DNA from: Streptococcus suis
Lineage (GTDB): Bacteria; Bacillota; Bacilli; Lactobacillales; Streptococcaceae
Assembly (NCBI RefSeq): GCF_019794555.1
Contig: NZ_JAIMEP010000004.1
Coordinates: 1 to 64,000, forward strand
Direction of reading: 5' to 3'
DNA length: 64,000 bases
Part shown: positions 46,425 through 55,369 of the stretch, in pieces
How positions within the stretch are numbered: the stretch's first letter is position 1
Layout: each line of letters opens with the position of its first letter
The notes under the pieces: model-generated
Databases searched by the model: none
The model's input: only the letters and a program-made list of their open reading frames with translations
Told to the model about the DNA's origin: nothing
Translations under genes and position numbers: made by a program

Positions 46425-47606
46425 ATGAAAGCAGAATTAATTGCTGTTGGAACAGAAATATTGACAGGTCAAATTGTGAATACGAATGCTCAATTCTTGT
46501 CAGAAAAATGTGCAGAGCTAGGTATCGATGTATACTTCCACACTGCTGTAGGTGATAATGAACAGCGACTATTGTCTGTACTTGAAATTGCAAGTAAACG
46601 GAGTGATATGGTCATTTTATGTGGTGGTCTAGGGCCAACTGAAGACGACTTAACTAAGCAAACTTTAGCGACATTTTTGCAAAAAGAGTTGGTTGTTGAC
46701 GAACTAGCGATAGCAAAATTAGATCGTTTCTTTGCCAGTCGACCAGGTCGTGTTCGCACACCTAATAATGAGCGTCAAGCACAGATTGTAGAGGGAAGTC
46801 AGGCGCTACAGAATCCAGCTGGTTTAGCTGTTGGTGGTATGATTGAGCAAGATGGTGTGACCTATATTGTTTTGCCCGGACCACCAAGTGAACTCAAGGC
46901 CATGTTTTCTGAGAGTCTGTTACCTTTTTTGACTCAATCTCAGCAGCAACTTTACTCGCGTGTCCTACGCTTTTTTGGAATAGGTGAAAGCCAGTTGGTG
47001 ACTGTTTTAGCGGATTTGATTGACAAGCAGACAGACCCGACTCTTGCGCCTTATGCAAAAGTTGGAGAGGTGACGCTTCGTTTATCTACGAAGGCAGATA
47101 GTCAGGAAGAAGCGAACGTGCGTTTGACTCAGTTGGAAGAAGAGATATTGCATCGTGACCATTTGAGAGATTTTTTCTATGCATATGGGGATGATAATAG
47201 TTTGGTTAAAACCGTAGCGACTCTTTTAGAGGAAGAGAAACAATCTTTGGGCATCCTAGAGCATGGAACAGGTGGTTTATTACAAGCAGAATTGAGTCTG
47301 GCTTTGGCTGGTCAGCCGTATTATAGCGGAGGAAAAATCATCGGTCAGCTAGGGACAGAATCGGGCGGGTTATCAGAAGAAGCAAGTCGTATTCGAGAGG
47401 AACTACAAGCTGATTTAGGGCTAGTTGTGTCGGTGGCAGTCAAACCAGAATCAACAGTAGACAACGTACTTGCTAAAGTATATCTAGCCTTGGCCAGTAC
47501 CTCGGGTATTTCCAAAAAAGAGGTAGATTTAGGAGGTTATTCATGGCAATACCTTCGCCAGCTTGCTTGTCTGCAGGCCTGGGATTTTGTACGAAACACT
47601 TTGTGA
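46425..47606 (+). CDS. cinA: Competence-damage inducible protein CinA
   Basis: 393 residues. The N-terminal MoCF-like domain is intact (VGTEILTGQIVNTNAQFLSE, GGLGPTEDDLTKQTLA, VLPGPPSELKAM). The C-terminal domain, normally a nicotinamide-nucleotide amidase with an AESLTAG-type active site, is shorter and diverged: the corresponding segment reads LEHGTGGL, so the catalytic serine is replaced. GGGAGGAAC precedes the ATG. CinA brings RecA to the membrane during competence in pneumococcus; recA follows here after 51 bp. Confidence 0.9.
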   Translation: MKAELIAVGTEILTGQIVNTNAQFLSEKCAELGIDVYFHTAVGDNEQRLLSVLEIASKRSDMVILCGGLGPTEDDLTKQTLATFLQKELVVDELAIAKLDRFFASRPGRVRTPNNERQAQIVEGSQALQNPAGLAVGGMIEQDGVTYIVLPGPPSELKAMFSESLLPFLTQSQQQLYSRVLRFFGIGESQLVTVLADLIDKQTDPTLAPYAKVGEVTLRLSTKADSQEEANVRLTQLEEEILHRDHLRDFFYAYGDDNSLVKTVATLLEEEKQSLGILEHGTGGLLQAELSLALAGQPYYSGGKIIGQLGTESGGLSEEASRIREELQADLGLVVSVAVKPESTVDNVLAKVYLALASTSGISKKEVDLGGYSWQYLRQLACLQAWDFVRNTL

Positions 47607-47619
47607 AATAGCAGATATT

Positions 47620-47628
47620 TGCTATAAT
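47620..47628 (+). promoter_or_regulatory. recA promoter (extended -10)
   Basis: TGCTATAAT at 47620-47628 is an extended -10 element 29 bp before the recA TTG, giving basal expression independent of the cinA promoter. Confidence 0.6.
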
Positions 47629-47657
47629 AGTTTGACTAAGAAAAGAGGAGAAAATCA

Positions 47658-48812
<1,155 letters not shown>

Positions 48813-48823
48813 GATGTTGAAAT

Positions 48824-48856
48824 GGGAGGGAAAGATTTCTCCCTTTTCTCTTTTTT
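48824..48856 (+). terminator. Terminator after recA
   Basis: GGGAG (48824-48828) pairs with CTCCC (48839-48843), followed by TTTTCTCTTTTTT. Confidence 0.7.
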
Positions 48857-48973
48857 AGGTGAATAACCACGAAAGAAACGTATATTTTGAGGAATTTTAG
48901 TTGGGATTTCCGAATTTTCGCCAATAAATTTTGAGTTTTTCTAAAAAATAGGTCTACAGACTGAGTATTTATA

Positions 48974-48982
48974 TGGTATAAT
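48974..48982 (+). promoter_or_regulatory. spx promoter (extended -10)
   Basis: TGGTATAAT at 48974-48982, 43 bp upstream of the spx ATG. The 213-bp gap after recA holds only this and the terminator. Confidence 0.55.
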
Positions 48983-49025
48983 GTAATATAATGTGCTTAA
49001 TAAAATGTAGCAAAGGAGTGACTAC

Positions 49026-49424
49026 ATGATAAAAATTTATACAGTATCTAGTTGTACCTCTTGTAAAAAAGCAAAGAATTGGTTGAATGCACATCAACTA
49101 TCCTATAATGAACACAATTTGGGAAAAGAGGCAATTACAAAAGAAGAAATTCTTAACATCTTAACAAAGACTGAAAATGGGATTGCAAGCATTGTATCTT
49201 CGAAAAATCGTTATGCAAAAAGTTTAGATTTTGATATTGAGGAGTTAAGTGTGAACGAAGTAATCGATTTGATTACCTCTAATCCTCGCATTTTAAAAAG
49301 TCCAATATTAATTGATGAGAAAAGACTCCAAGTTGGCTATAAGGAAGATGATATCCGTGCATTTTTACCTCGTTCTGTAAGAAATGTTGAGAATGCACAG
49401 GCCCGCATGAGAGCAGCTTTATAA
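49026..49424 (+). CDS. spx: Transcriptional regulator Spx
   Basis: 132 residues of the ArsC/Spx family, starting MIKIYTVSSCTSCKKAKNWL. The CxxC redox switch (Cys10-Thr-Ser-Cys13), the conserved RSVRN-type tail and the length fit Spx, which binds the RNA polymerase alpha subunit and redirects transcription under oxidative stress. Streptococci have two Spx paralogues with different roles; which one this is cannot be settled from the window. Spx proteins also affect competence in streptococci through sigma-factor control and proteolysis. Confidence 0.88.
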   Translation: MIKIYTVSSCTSCKKAKNWLNAHQLSYNEHNLGKEAITKEEILNILTKTENGIASIVSSKNRYAKSLDFDIEELSVNEVIDLITSNPRILKSPILIDEKRLQVGYKEDDIRAFLPRSVRNVENAQARMRAAL

Positions 49425-49533
49425 ATTGTGTTGAGAGAGCTCTAAAATAAAGGGTTCTCTTCGTTTATTTATTTGAGAAAAATGTTCAAATATGGTATAA
49501 TGACTAGACCATAGAATGAAAGAAGGTGTAAGT

Positions 49534-49800
49534 ATGGGATTCACGGAAGAAACTGTCCGTTTTCGTCTAGATGATACAGATAAGCAGGAAATCAGCAAAA
49601 CATTGATTAGTGTTTATCGTTCTTTGGAAGAGAAGGGCTACAATCCAATTAACCAAATCATCGGTTATGTATTGAGCGGGGACCCTGCTTATATTCCGCG
49701 TTATAATGACGCGCGTAACCAGATTCGTAAGCATGAACGTGATGAAATCATTGAGGAATTGGTACGCTATTACCTGAAAGGGAATGGGATAGACCTTTAA
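49534..49800 (+). CDS. ireB: IreB family regulatory phosphoprotein
   Basis: 88 residues from the ATG after GAAGGTG (the frame is open six codons upstream). [20 protein letters not shown], then [21 protein letters not shown], is the UPF0297/IreB signature. In enterococci IreB is a substrate of the Ser/Thr kinase IreK, with threonines near the N-terminus phosphorylated; Thr4 and Thr7 are present here. The stop overlaps the ruvX start by one base. Confidence 0.92.
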   Translation: MGFTEETVRFRLDDTDKQEISKTLISVYRSLEEKGYNPINQIIGYVLSGDPAYIPRYNDARNQIRKHERDEIIEELVRYYLKGNGIDL

Positions 49801-50219
49801 TGAGAATATTGGGATTAGATGTTGGTTCTAAAACTGTAGGGGTCGCTATTTCAGATCCATTAGGTTTTACAGCTCAAGGTTTGGAAATCATTCCGATTGA
49901 TGAAGACAAGGGTGAATTTGGCTTGGAACGTTTGACAGAGCTTGTTGAACAATACAAGGTTGATAAGTTTGTTGTTGGCTTACCAAAGAATATGAATAAC
50001 ACAAGTGGCCCTCGAGTAGAAGCTAGTCAAGCTTACGGTGATTTATTAACTGAGCGATACAAACTTCCAGTAGAATATCAGGACGAACGGTTGACAACTG
50101 TTGCAGCAGAGCGAATGCTAATTGAACAAGCAGACATTAGTCGAGGAAAACGTAAAAAAGTTATTGACAAATTAGCAGCTCAGCTGATTTTGCAAAATTA
50201 TTTAGATAGAACATTTTAA
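49800..50219 (+). CDS. ruvX: Holliday junction resolvase-like RuvX/YqgF
   Basis: 139 residues with the RNase H-fold motifs [30 protein letters not shown] and [11 protein letters not shown], containing the acidic catalytic residues. The family functions in processing of pre-16S rRNA 5' ends and has been proposed as a junction resolvase. The conserved gene order ireB-ruvX-DUF1292 is typical of Firmicutes. Confidence 0.93.
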   Translation: MRILGLDVGSKTVGVAISDPLGFTAQGLEIIPIDEDKGEFGLERLTELVEQYKVDKFVVGLPKNMNNTSGPRVEASQAYGDLLTERYKLPVEYQDERLTTVAAERMLIEQADISRGKRKKVIDKLAAQLILQNYLDRTF

Positions 50220-50230
50220 AGGAGACACCT

Positions 50231-50551
50231 ATGGCACACCATCACGATCATGAACATGACCATAATCACGACGAACCTGAATTGATTACTTTAGTAGACG
50301 ATCAAGGTAATGAAACACTTTTTGAAATCTTGTTGACAATTGACGGTCAGGAAGAATTTGGAAAGAACTACGTCCTCCTGATTCCTGCTAGTGCAGAAGA
50401 AGATGAGAACGGAGAAGTTGAAATCCAAGCCTACTCATACATTGAAAATGAGAACGGCACAGAAGGAGACTTGCAACCAATTCCAGAAGACGCAACAGCA
50501 GAATGGGATATGATTGAAGAAGTCTTCAACAGCTTTATGGAAGAGGAATAA
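50231..50551 (+). CDS. DUF1292 (UPF0473) family protein
   Basis: 106 residues, very acidic, starting with a histidine-rich segment ([17 protein letters not shown]) that could bind metal. The rest ([34 protein letters not shown]) matches DUF1292. Function unknown. It follows ruvX by 11 bases with AAAGGAGAC before the ATG, and a terminator follows at once. Confidence 0.88.
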   Translation: MAHHHDHEHDHNHDEPELITLVDDQGNETLFEILLTIDGQEEFGKNYVLLIPASAEEDENGEVEIQAYSYIENENGTEGDLQPIPEDATAEWDMIEEVFNSFMEEE

Positions 50552-50572
50552 AAAGGTCCAGTGGACCTTTTT
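50549..50572. terminator. Terminator after DUF1292 gene
   Basis: An almost perfect palindrome, AAAAAGGTCCA with TGGACCTTTTT, at the stop codon. Confidence 0.85.
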
Positions 50573-50623
50573 ATCATGAGCCTGAAAACAAGAAAGCGAA
50601 TTAAGGTCCAGTGGAGTGGAACA
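50572..50623. repeat. 52-bp direct repeat, copy 1, with adjoining hairpin
   Basis: Identical over 52 bases to 50677-50728. An 11-bp hairpin follows (50616-50626 with 50633-50643, TGGAACAGTCT and AGACTGTTCCA), then a CAGCCCGAGCTAAG stretch. The GTCCAGTGGA core also appears in the terminator just upstream. This looks like a dispersed intergenic repeat of the species rather than coding DNA. Confidence 0.7.
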
Positions 50624-50676
50624 GTCTGGGAAGAGACTGTTCCAGCCCGAGCTAAGAAACAGTAAGGCGAGGAATG

Positions 50677-50728
50677 TATCATGAGCCTGAAAACAAGAAA
50701 GCGAATTAAGGTCCAGTGGAGTGGAACA
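50677..50728. repeat. 52-bp direct repeat, copy 2
   Basis: Perfect copy of 50572-50623, period 105 bases. It stops within about 10 bases of the truncated nucleotidyltransferase sequence, so it marks the junction where the gene's 5' end was lost. Confidence 0.75.
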
Positions 50729-50735
50729 ACAGTCT

Positions 50736-51182
50736 GGGACGATTCGTAATTTCATCTGGAATCAATACCATTTTGATAAGACAACTGATGTTGATATTGT
50801 ATTCTTTGACGAAGGAATATCCTCTGAAAAAACTTTAGAAATAGAGAACCATTTGTATTATATGTATCCACAATATAAATGGGAATTAAAAAATCAGGTC
50901 TTTATGCATATTCACAGTCCGAACAGTCTTCCTTACCAGTCATCAAAAGATGCAATTGAAAAATTTCCAGAAAGATGTACAGCTGTTGGTGTACGACTGC
51001 TAAAAGAGGGAACCATGGAATTGTTCGCCCCATTTGGACTGGAGGATATCTATCAATATAGAGTACGGCCTACCCCTCATTTTTTAGCGGACAAAAACCG
51101 TATGCAGCTGTATAAAACGAGAGCTTCTAAGAAGAACTGGGATTACAAATGGCCGCAAATGATCATTTCATTTGAAGAATAG
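50736..51182 (+). pseudogene. 5'-truncated DUF925-type nucleotidyltransferase
   Basis: The frame reads GTIRNFIWNQYHFDK, then DVDIVFFD, WELKNQVFMHIH, AVGVRLLKEGTMELFAPFGL and RPTPHFL, matching the DUF925/COG3575 nucleotidyltransferase-like family from its first motif onward. Family members have some 30-40 residues before 'G-x-IRN', which are missing here; the sequence upstream is repeat DNA. An ATG at 50721 inside the repeat could restart translation but has no ribosome-binding site. The DVD acidic pair is kept. Confidence 0.7.
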
Positions 51183-51280
51183 CTAAATAGATAAGTTCTA
51201 TTTGGCCTTTTTTTATTTATCCAAATGTATATTCGCGTTGCTTGAATGATGAGAGCAAAATGACCACATTCTAAAAAGAG

Positions 51281-51327
51281 GACATAAATGTCATGTAAAG
51301 TATTGCTTGTTTTCGATAAACTATAGC
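51281..51327 (+). promoter_or_regulatory. ComR box and promoter of comX
   Basis: GACATAAATGTCATGTA (51281-51297) has the same dyad as the comS box, and TATAGC follows at 51322-51327, 24 bp downstream: the same distance as at comS. This fits direct activation of comX by ComR-XIP. The stretch 51183-51280 has a weak AAATA/TATTT hairpin at 51184-51206 and nothing else. Confidence 0.8.
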
Positions 51328-51363
51328 CAACGAATTAAGAAAAAACTAAGAGGTTAATAGTTT

Positions 51364-51834
51364 ATGAAATTTGAACAAACTTATGCAAAGGTTAGTGGTA
51401 TTGTACATAAGGCTCGTCAAGAATTTTATATCAAGTTATGGGAAAAGTCAGACTGGGATCAAGAAGGAATGATGGTATTATATGAATTATTAGAAAAACA
51501 ACCCCAGTTATATGATGATAAAGAAAAATTATATGTATATTTTAAAGTAAAATTTAGAAATCATATAAAGGATGTTATACGCAAGCAAGAAAGTTATAAA
51601 AGAAAATTTGACAGAATGGCACATGAAGACATCCATGACCTATCCCATGTTGTGAAATCACCTGGACTGGTTAACGATGAATTTATTCTTCTGCAAGATA
51701 TGTTACAGTCTTATCGGCAACAGTTAAATTCAGAACAACTAGAGCAATACGAAAAATTGATGGCAGGGCAGAGTTTTAGTGGCCGAAAACAAATGATTCG
51801 TGATTTGCAAGACTATTTAGCAGATTTTAAATAA
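51364..51834 (+). CDS. comX: Competence sigma factor ComX (SigX)
   Basis: 156 residues of the sigma-70-like ComX family: SDWDQEGMMVLYELLEKQP and LYVYFKVKFRNHIKDVIRKQ are the region 2 segments that bind core polymerase and the -10, and the C-terminus GRKQMIRDLQDYLADF is typical. AGAGGT is about 10 bases before the ATG. SigX directs polymerase to TACGAATA promoters of late competence genes, several of which are in this window. It lies behind a ComR box, completing the comR-comS-comX circuit. Confidence 0.92.
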   Translation: MKFEQTYAKVSGIVHKARQEFYIKLWEKSDWDQEGMMVLYELLEKQPQLYDDKEKLYVYFKVKFRNHIKDVIRKQESYKRKFDRMAHEDIHDLSHVVKSPGLVNDEFILLQDMLQSYRQQLNSEQLEQYEKLMAGQSFSGRKQMIRDLQDYLADFK

Positions 51835-51954
51835 GCTAGGTCAAGACTGGATAGTATGCATTTTTTCTATCAACTTAGGACGTGTAAAATACCATGATAG
51901 GCTATGTGAGATGTCTATGACAGTTTCTCCATTGAATAATAAAAATGAACAAGA

Positions 51955-51991
51955 AGCCCTCGCTAAGTCAAGAATCTTAGCAAGGGCTTTT
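51955..51991. terminator. Terminator downstream of comX
   Basis: AGCCCT and GCTAAG pair with CTTAGC and AGGGCT (51955-51967 with 51976-51988, one mismatch), followed by TTTT. From 51835 to 52221 there is no gene. A second long inverted repeat (about 52178-52205, AACCACCTG with CAGGTGGTT) lacks a T run. Confidence 0.8.
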
Positions 51992-52221
51992 GGTTTACGA
52001 CTTATTGATTTTAATAATCAAAGACAAAACGGATGCGCTCTACTGACGAGCTCTCCCAAAAGCCCAGCCTCCGATTGCTAAAAGAAACAAGGTGATTCAT
52101 CTAAATTAATTACATATTTACTTTGAATGAAGCAATATCGATTCTTTGTGACTGAATTTTTGTTTTTTACGCAAGGAACCACCTGCCCCTTCGGACAGGT
52201 GGTTTCCCACATATCAACCAA

Positions 52222-52294
52222 TCCTCCCTGTAGGGATCGAACCTACGACCCACGGATTAAGAGTCCGCTGCTCTGCCAGCTGAGCTAAGGAAGG
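52222..52294 (-). tRNA. tRNA-Lys (anticodon CTT)
   Basis: On the minus strand a full cloverleaf can be drawn: acceptor CCTTCCT with AGGGAGG and discriminator A, D-arm GCTC...GAGC, anticodon arm with loop CTCTTAA (anticodon CTT) and T-arm GTAGG-TTCGATC-CCTAC. The CCA end is not encoded. It lies directly downstream of the probable 6S RNA on the same strand. Confidence 0.92.
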
Positions 52295-52308
52295 ATAAAA
52301 AATAAAAA

Positions 52309-52493
52309 TGCTGTATTGGTACCGGTTATCCATGATTTGTATTGATCCCGCACGCTAGAAGCAGGTGGGTGACGCGTTTCTGACTTAGTTGCTTCTGGGT
52401 GTGCCAGCTTGCATACTGTCAGAGGATCTTTGTCTCCCTAATAATACAAAAATAGTCGGTCAACACATAGGTATGAATTCGTATACCACAGCA
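52309..52493 (-). ncRNA. ssrS: Probable 6S RNA
   Basis: A 185-base region folds into one long rod. End stem TGCTGT/ACAGCA plus GGTA/TACC; then TTTGTATT (52336-52343) with AATACAAA (52443-52450); GATCC with GGATC across an asymmetric bulge; and an apical stem of GCAC/GTGC and AGAAGCA/TGCTTCT (52357-52363 with 52390-52396). Length, the rod with a central bulge and the location beside rarA fit 6S RNA, which binds sigma-A polymerase. Minus strand is favoured because T runs and the tRNA follow on that side. Confidence 0.5.
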
Positions 52494-52585
52494 GTTCTTA
52501 TCTATAATCTAATCTTACCACTTTTTTTAGAAAAATCAAGAGAAAAAATTAAAAAATGTAAGCGTTACCAACACGTTATTGGTTA

Positions 52586-52609
52586 AAAACCTTGTGTTAT
52601 CAAGGTTTT
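52586..52609. terminator. Terminator at the rarA end
   Basis: AAAACCTTG (52586-52594) pairs with CAAGGTTTT (52601-52609); on the minus strand it stops rarA transcripts. Confidence 0.65.
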
Positions 52610-53885
52610 ATCTATTATTTTTTTTCAAATTTTTTATCTTTTCTTGGGTCATACCCAAGGCACGCTCGTATTTACCGGTGTCATTGGCGGTAAAGTAGTC
52701 TGCATTCAGTAACTTATCGGGCAGGTATTGTTGGTCCACCCATTTTTCAGGATAGGCATGCGGATACTGGTAGCCAATAGCATTTCCCAGCTCCTTACTA
52801 CCGGCATAGTGACCGTCCCGAAGATGATTTGGAATGGGCAGATGGCCGTTTTTCCGCAAATCAGCCAGAGCTGCATCCATAGCCTGATAGGCAGAATTAG
52901 ACTTGGGCGAGAGAGCCAAATCAATGACCACATTGGCAATCAAAATCCGTGCTTCTGGGAAGCCGATTTTTTGGGCGGCTTCAAGGGCAGTCACTGTATG
53001 AATCTGTGCCTCTGGATTGGCCAAGCCAATGTCTTCATAGGCAATGACCGTCAAGCGACGGGCCAGGCTAGGTAGGTCTTCAGCCTCAATCAAACGAGCG
53101 GCGTAGTGGAGGCTGGCATTGACATCACTACCCCGAATAGATTTTTGCAGGGCGGAGAGAATGTCGTAGTGGGCATCGCCGTTCTTGTCCATGCTGATGT
53201 AGGACTTTTGCAGGCTATTTTCCACAGCATCTAGGTCAATGTGGCGACTACCATCATCACTTTCCTTGGTCGAAAGCACAGCCAATTCTAGCGAATTATA
53301 GGCAGCACGTAAATCACCGTTGGTGGCGTTGGCTAGGAAGTCTAGAGCCTCAGGCTCAATGGTAATAGGGAAGTCAAAGCCACGTTCGCTGTCTGTCAGA
53401 GCCAGTTCCAGGGCTTGTCGGATGTGACTGGTTTGCAAAGGCTGCAATTCAAAAATCTGCACCCGACTGCGAATGGCAGGCAGAATTGAGAAAAATGGAT
53501 TTTCCGTCGTTGCCCCAATCATGATGATATTGCCATTTTCCAAAAGAGGAAGCAGGAAGTCCTGTTTGGTCTTGTTGAGGCGGTGGATTTCATCGAGCAT
53601 GAGGACCAGGCCACCAGAAAATTTAGCTTCTTCAGCGATTTCCTGTAGGCGTTTTTGGTTGTCTGTCGTGGCATTAAAGGTTCGAAAGGCATACTTGGTC
53701 GTACCAGCAATGGCGGACGCAATCGAGGTCTTGCCAATCCCTGGCGGACCGTAGAGAATCATGGACGACAGCATATTGGCATCAATCATGCGACGGATAA
53801 TCTTTCCAGGGCCGACCAGGTGTTCCTGACCGATGACTTCATCAATGGATTTGGGCCGCATACGAAGGGCGAGATTGGCTGGCAT
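52608..53885 (-). CDS. rarA: Replication-associated recombination protein RarA
   Basis: 425 residues, AAA+ ATPase of the RarA/MgsA/WRNIP1 family that acts at stalled forks. Walker A YGPPGIGKTS near residue 44, Walker B LMLDEIHRLNKTKQD, the sensor GATTENPFFSI and the C-terminal tetramerisation domain (DVNASLHYAARLIEAEDLPSLARRL, later YPHAYPEKWVDQQYLP) are present. Divergent from the mazG-like gene. Confidence 0.94.
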   Translation of the reverse strand: MPANLALRMRPKSIDEVIGQEHLVGPGKIIRRMIDANMLSSMILYGPPGIGKTSIASAIAGTTKYAFRTFNATTDNQKRLQEIAEEAKFSGGLVLMLDEIHRLNKTKQDFLLPLLENGNIIMIGATTENPFFSILPAIRSRVQIFELQPLQTSHIRQALELALTDSERGFDFPITIEPEALDFLANATNGDLRAAYNSLELAVLSTKESDDGSRHIDLDAVENSLQKSYISMDKNGDAHYDILSALQKSIRGSDVNASLHYAARLIEAEDLPSLARRLTVIAYEDIGLANPEAQIHTVTALEAAQKIGFPEARILIANVVIDLALSPKSNSAYQAMDAALADLRKNGHLPIPNHLRDGHYAGSKELGNAIGYQYPHAYPEKWVDQQYLPDKLLNADYFTANDTGKYERALGMTQEKIKNLKKNNR

Positions 53886-53954
53886 AGGCTTCCTTTCAGT
53901 ACATTTATGGTATAATCATTATACTACAATTTTAAGATTTGGAGAGAAACGAAG

Positions 53955-54290
53955 ATGACGGAGTTGACGGTGAGTGTTTTGGAAGAATACTTGCGTGACC
54001 ACTATGGGACGACAGTTCCAGAGCAAAGTCTCTTTATGAAATTAGTGGAAGAAATTGGTGAAGTGGCAGAGCTACTGAATCAACGTGCAGGCCGCAAGAT
54101 GGTGGATAGCGAAGACGACAGCTCTGCTCGTTTGGTAGAAGAATTAGCTGACGTTATTCACTATGCTGTAGCCTTAGCAGCGGTGAATCAACTAGATTTA
54201 ACCAAGTCCATTTTGGAGAAAGACGAGCGGGCTTCCGTCAAATACGGTCGAGAAATAAATTTATTGGAATTTATAGAAAAGAGGAAATAA
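53955..54290 (+). CDS. MazG-like nucleotide pyrophosphohydrolase
   Basis: 111 residues with the all-alpha NTP-PPase motifs KLVEEIGEVAELLN (ExxE) and EELADVIHYAVALA (ExxD), the metal site of MazG-type enzymes that hydrolyse nucleoside triphosphates to monophosphates. TGGTATAAT at about 53907-53915 is an extended -10 and GGAGAG the ribosome-binding site. It is single-domain, shorter than full MazG. DUF3013 follows after one base. Confidence 0.82.
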   Translation: MTELTVSVLEEYLRDHYGTTVPEQSLFMKLVEEIGEVAELLNQRAGRKMVDSEDDSSARLVEELADVIHYAVALAAVNQLDLTKSILEKDERASVKYGREINLLEFIEKRK

Positions 54291-54291
54291 A

Positions 54292-54762
54292 ATGGCGAAA
54301 CATGGCTTTTTAGATGTGCTGGAAGCAGCATTGGATAAACATTTTACCTACGATTATGAGCTTAACTGGGACAAGAAAAACCACGCAGTTGAGTTGGCTT
54401 TCATCTTGGAAGCACAAAATACGGCTGGGATTGAAACGGTGGACGACGAAGGCAATGCTTCTGCGGAGGATATTTTCCTAGAGGAGTATGTCCTTTTTTA
54501 CAACCAGGACAAGTCTCGCTTTGACGAGGAAGACTATCTGGTCGCTCTGCCATTTGACGCCAAGAAGGGCTTTTCAGCAGAGTTTCTGGCCTACTTCGCA
54601 GGTTTTCTCAAGGACACCGCCGACCAAGGTTTAGACGACCTCATGGACTTTTTGGCGGACCCAGAAGCCCAAGATTTTGCGATTTCTTGGGACGGAGAGG
54701 CTTTTGAAAAAGGCAGAGCAGACTTGTTGGAGGGAGAATTTTACCCATATCCGAGGTATTGA
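54292..54762 (+). CDS. DUF3013 family protein
   Basis: 156 residues, strongly acidic (EDIFLEEYVLFYNQDKSRFDEEDYL), matching the streptococcal DUF3013 family in length and sequence pattern. No catalytic motif is visible and the function is unknown. It sits between the mazG-like and ASCH genes in one operon and is usually found near prmA in streptococci. Confidence 0.8.
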   Translation: MAKHGFLDVLEAALDKHFTYDYELNWDKKNHAVELAFILEAQNTAGIETVDDEGNASAEDIFLEEYVLFYNQDKSRFDEEDYLVALPFDAKKGFSAEFLAYFAGFLKDTADQGLDDLMDFLADPEAQDFAISWDGEAFEKGRADLLEGEFYPYPRY

Positions 54763-54763
54763 G

Positions 54764-55117
54764 TTGGTTCATGAAATGTTACTGGCTCCAAAACCTTTTG
54801 AAATGATGAAGTCTGGTCAGAAGACCATTGAGCTACAACTTTATGATGAGAAGCGCAAGTATATACAAATTGGAGATCGCATCCGTTTTTATTGTACAGA
54901 AAATCAGACGCAAACGATCGAGGTGCAAGTATTAGATCTTCACATATTTGATAATTTTGCTCAGTTATACAAAGAACTGGATTTATTGTCTTGTGGGTAT
55001 ACGCAAAACAGTATCAGAGGCACGAAACCCGAAGATATGGAAGATTACTATTCACGAGAACAATTAGAACAGTACGGAGCAGTTGGTATAGAATTGAGGG
55101 TAATAGATTCTATTTGA
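54764..55117 (+). CDS. ASCH-domain protein
   Basis: 117 residues if the TTG at 54764 is the start, one base after the DUF3013 stop and seven bases after GAGGT; this restores the family N-terminus (VHEMLLAPKPFEMMKSGQKT). IELQLYDEKRKYIQIGDRIRF is the ASCH signature, a PUA-like fold thought to bind RNA. A later ATG (54776) would shorten the protein by four residues. Function unknown. Confidence 0.78.
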   Translation: MVHEMLLAPKPFEMMKSGQKTIELQLYDEKRKYIQIGDRIRFYCTENQTQTIEVQVLDLHIFDNFAQLYKELDLLSCGYTQNSIRGTKPEDMEDYYSREQLEQYGAVGIELRVIDSI

Positions 55118-55137
55118 CATTCCATTTTCTCTGTTGC

Positions 55138-55166
55138 TTGACTGCGGGCGAAACTTTTGCTATTAT
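55138..55166 (+). promoter_or_regulatory. Strong promoter of a non-coding transcript
   Basis: TTGACT (55138-55143), a 17-bp spacer and TATTAT (55161-55166), followed by no ORF but three hairpins. Confidence 0.65.
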
Positions 55167-55172
55167 AAAAAT

Positions 55173-55280
55173 AGAAAAGGCGTTGAGTTCCAGCTCAACG
55201 CCCTGACAGGACCATAACGATGGTTCAGCTTTTGGACAAAATAGACCGCCAGCTTGAAATCTGGGGCGGTCTATTTTTTA
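55173..55280 (+). ncRNA. Small RNA ending in a bidirectional terminator
   Basis: From the promoter above, a transcript of about 108 nt would contain three perfect hairpins: 55179-55187 with 55194-55202, 55211-55215 with 55220-55224, and a 13-bp terminator stem, 55238-55250 with 55265-55277, then T. There is no ORF of note. A short hydrophobic ORF converges on the same terminator from the other strand. This layout resembles the antitoxin RNA of Fst/par-type systems. Confidence 0.45.
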
Positions 55281-55321
55281 TCTAGCATGGTTACGATGAT
55301 TGTAATGATCAAACCAAGCAT
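55271..55321 (-). CDS. Short hydrophobic peptide, possible type I toxin
   Basis: 16 codons (MLGLIITIIVTMLDKK) on the minus strand, ending within the shared terminator. One membrane-spanning stretch followed by a charged DKK end is the usual shape of type I toxins. No Shine-Dalgarno site or promoter is clear, and the frame is open upstream without another start, so the gene may be inactive or start differently. Confidence 0.3.
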   Translation of the reverse strand: MLGLIITIIVTMLDKK

Positions 55322-55369
55322 ATTTACAAATAAATTTGATAAATATAAATCCAGAGATTTCCGACGTGA

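Noticed and set aside
50572-50728. CRISPR-like array
   Set aside because: There are only two copies, the repeat is 52 bp, and the intervening sequence contains its own hairpin and no cas genes are near.
52389-52586. 65-codon plus-strand frame behind the tRNA
   Set aside because: It runs through the 6S-like RNA fold, has no ribosome-binding site and no recognisable protein features.
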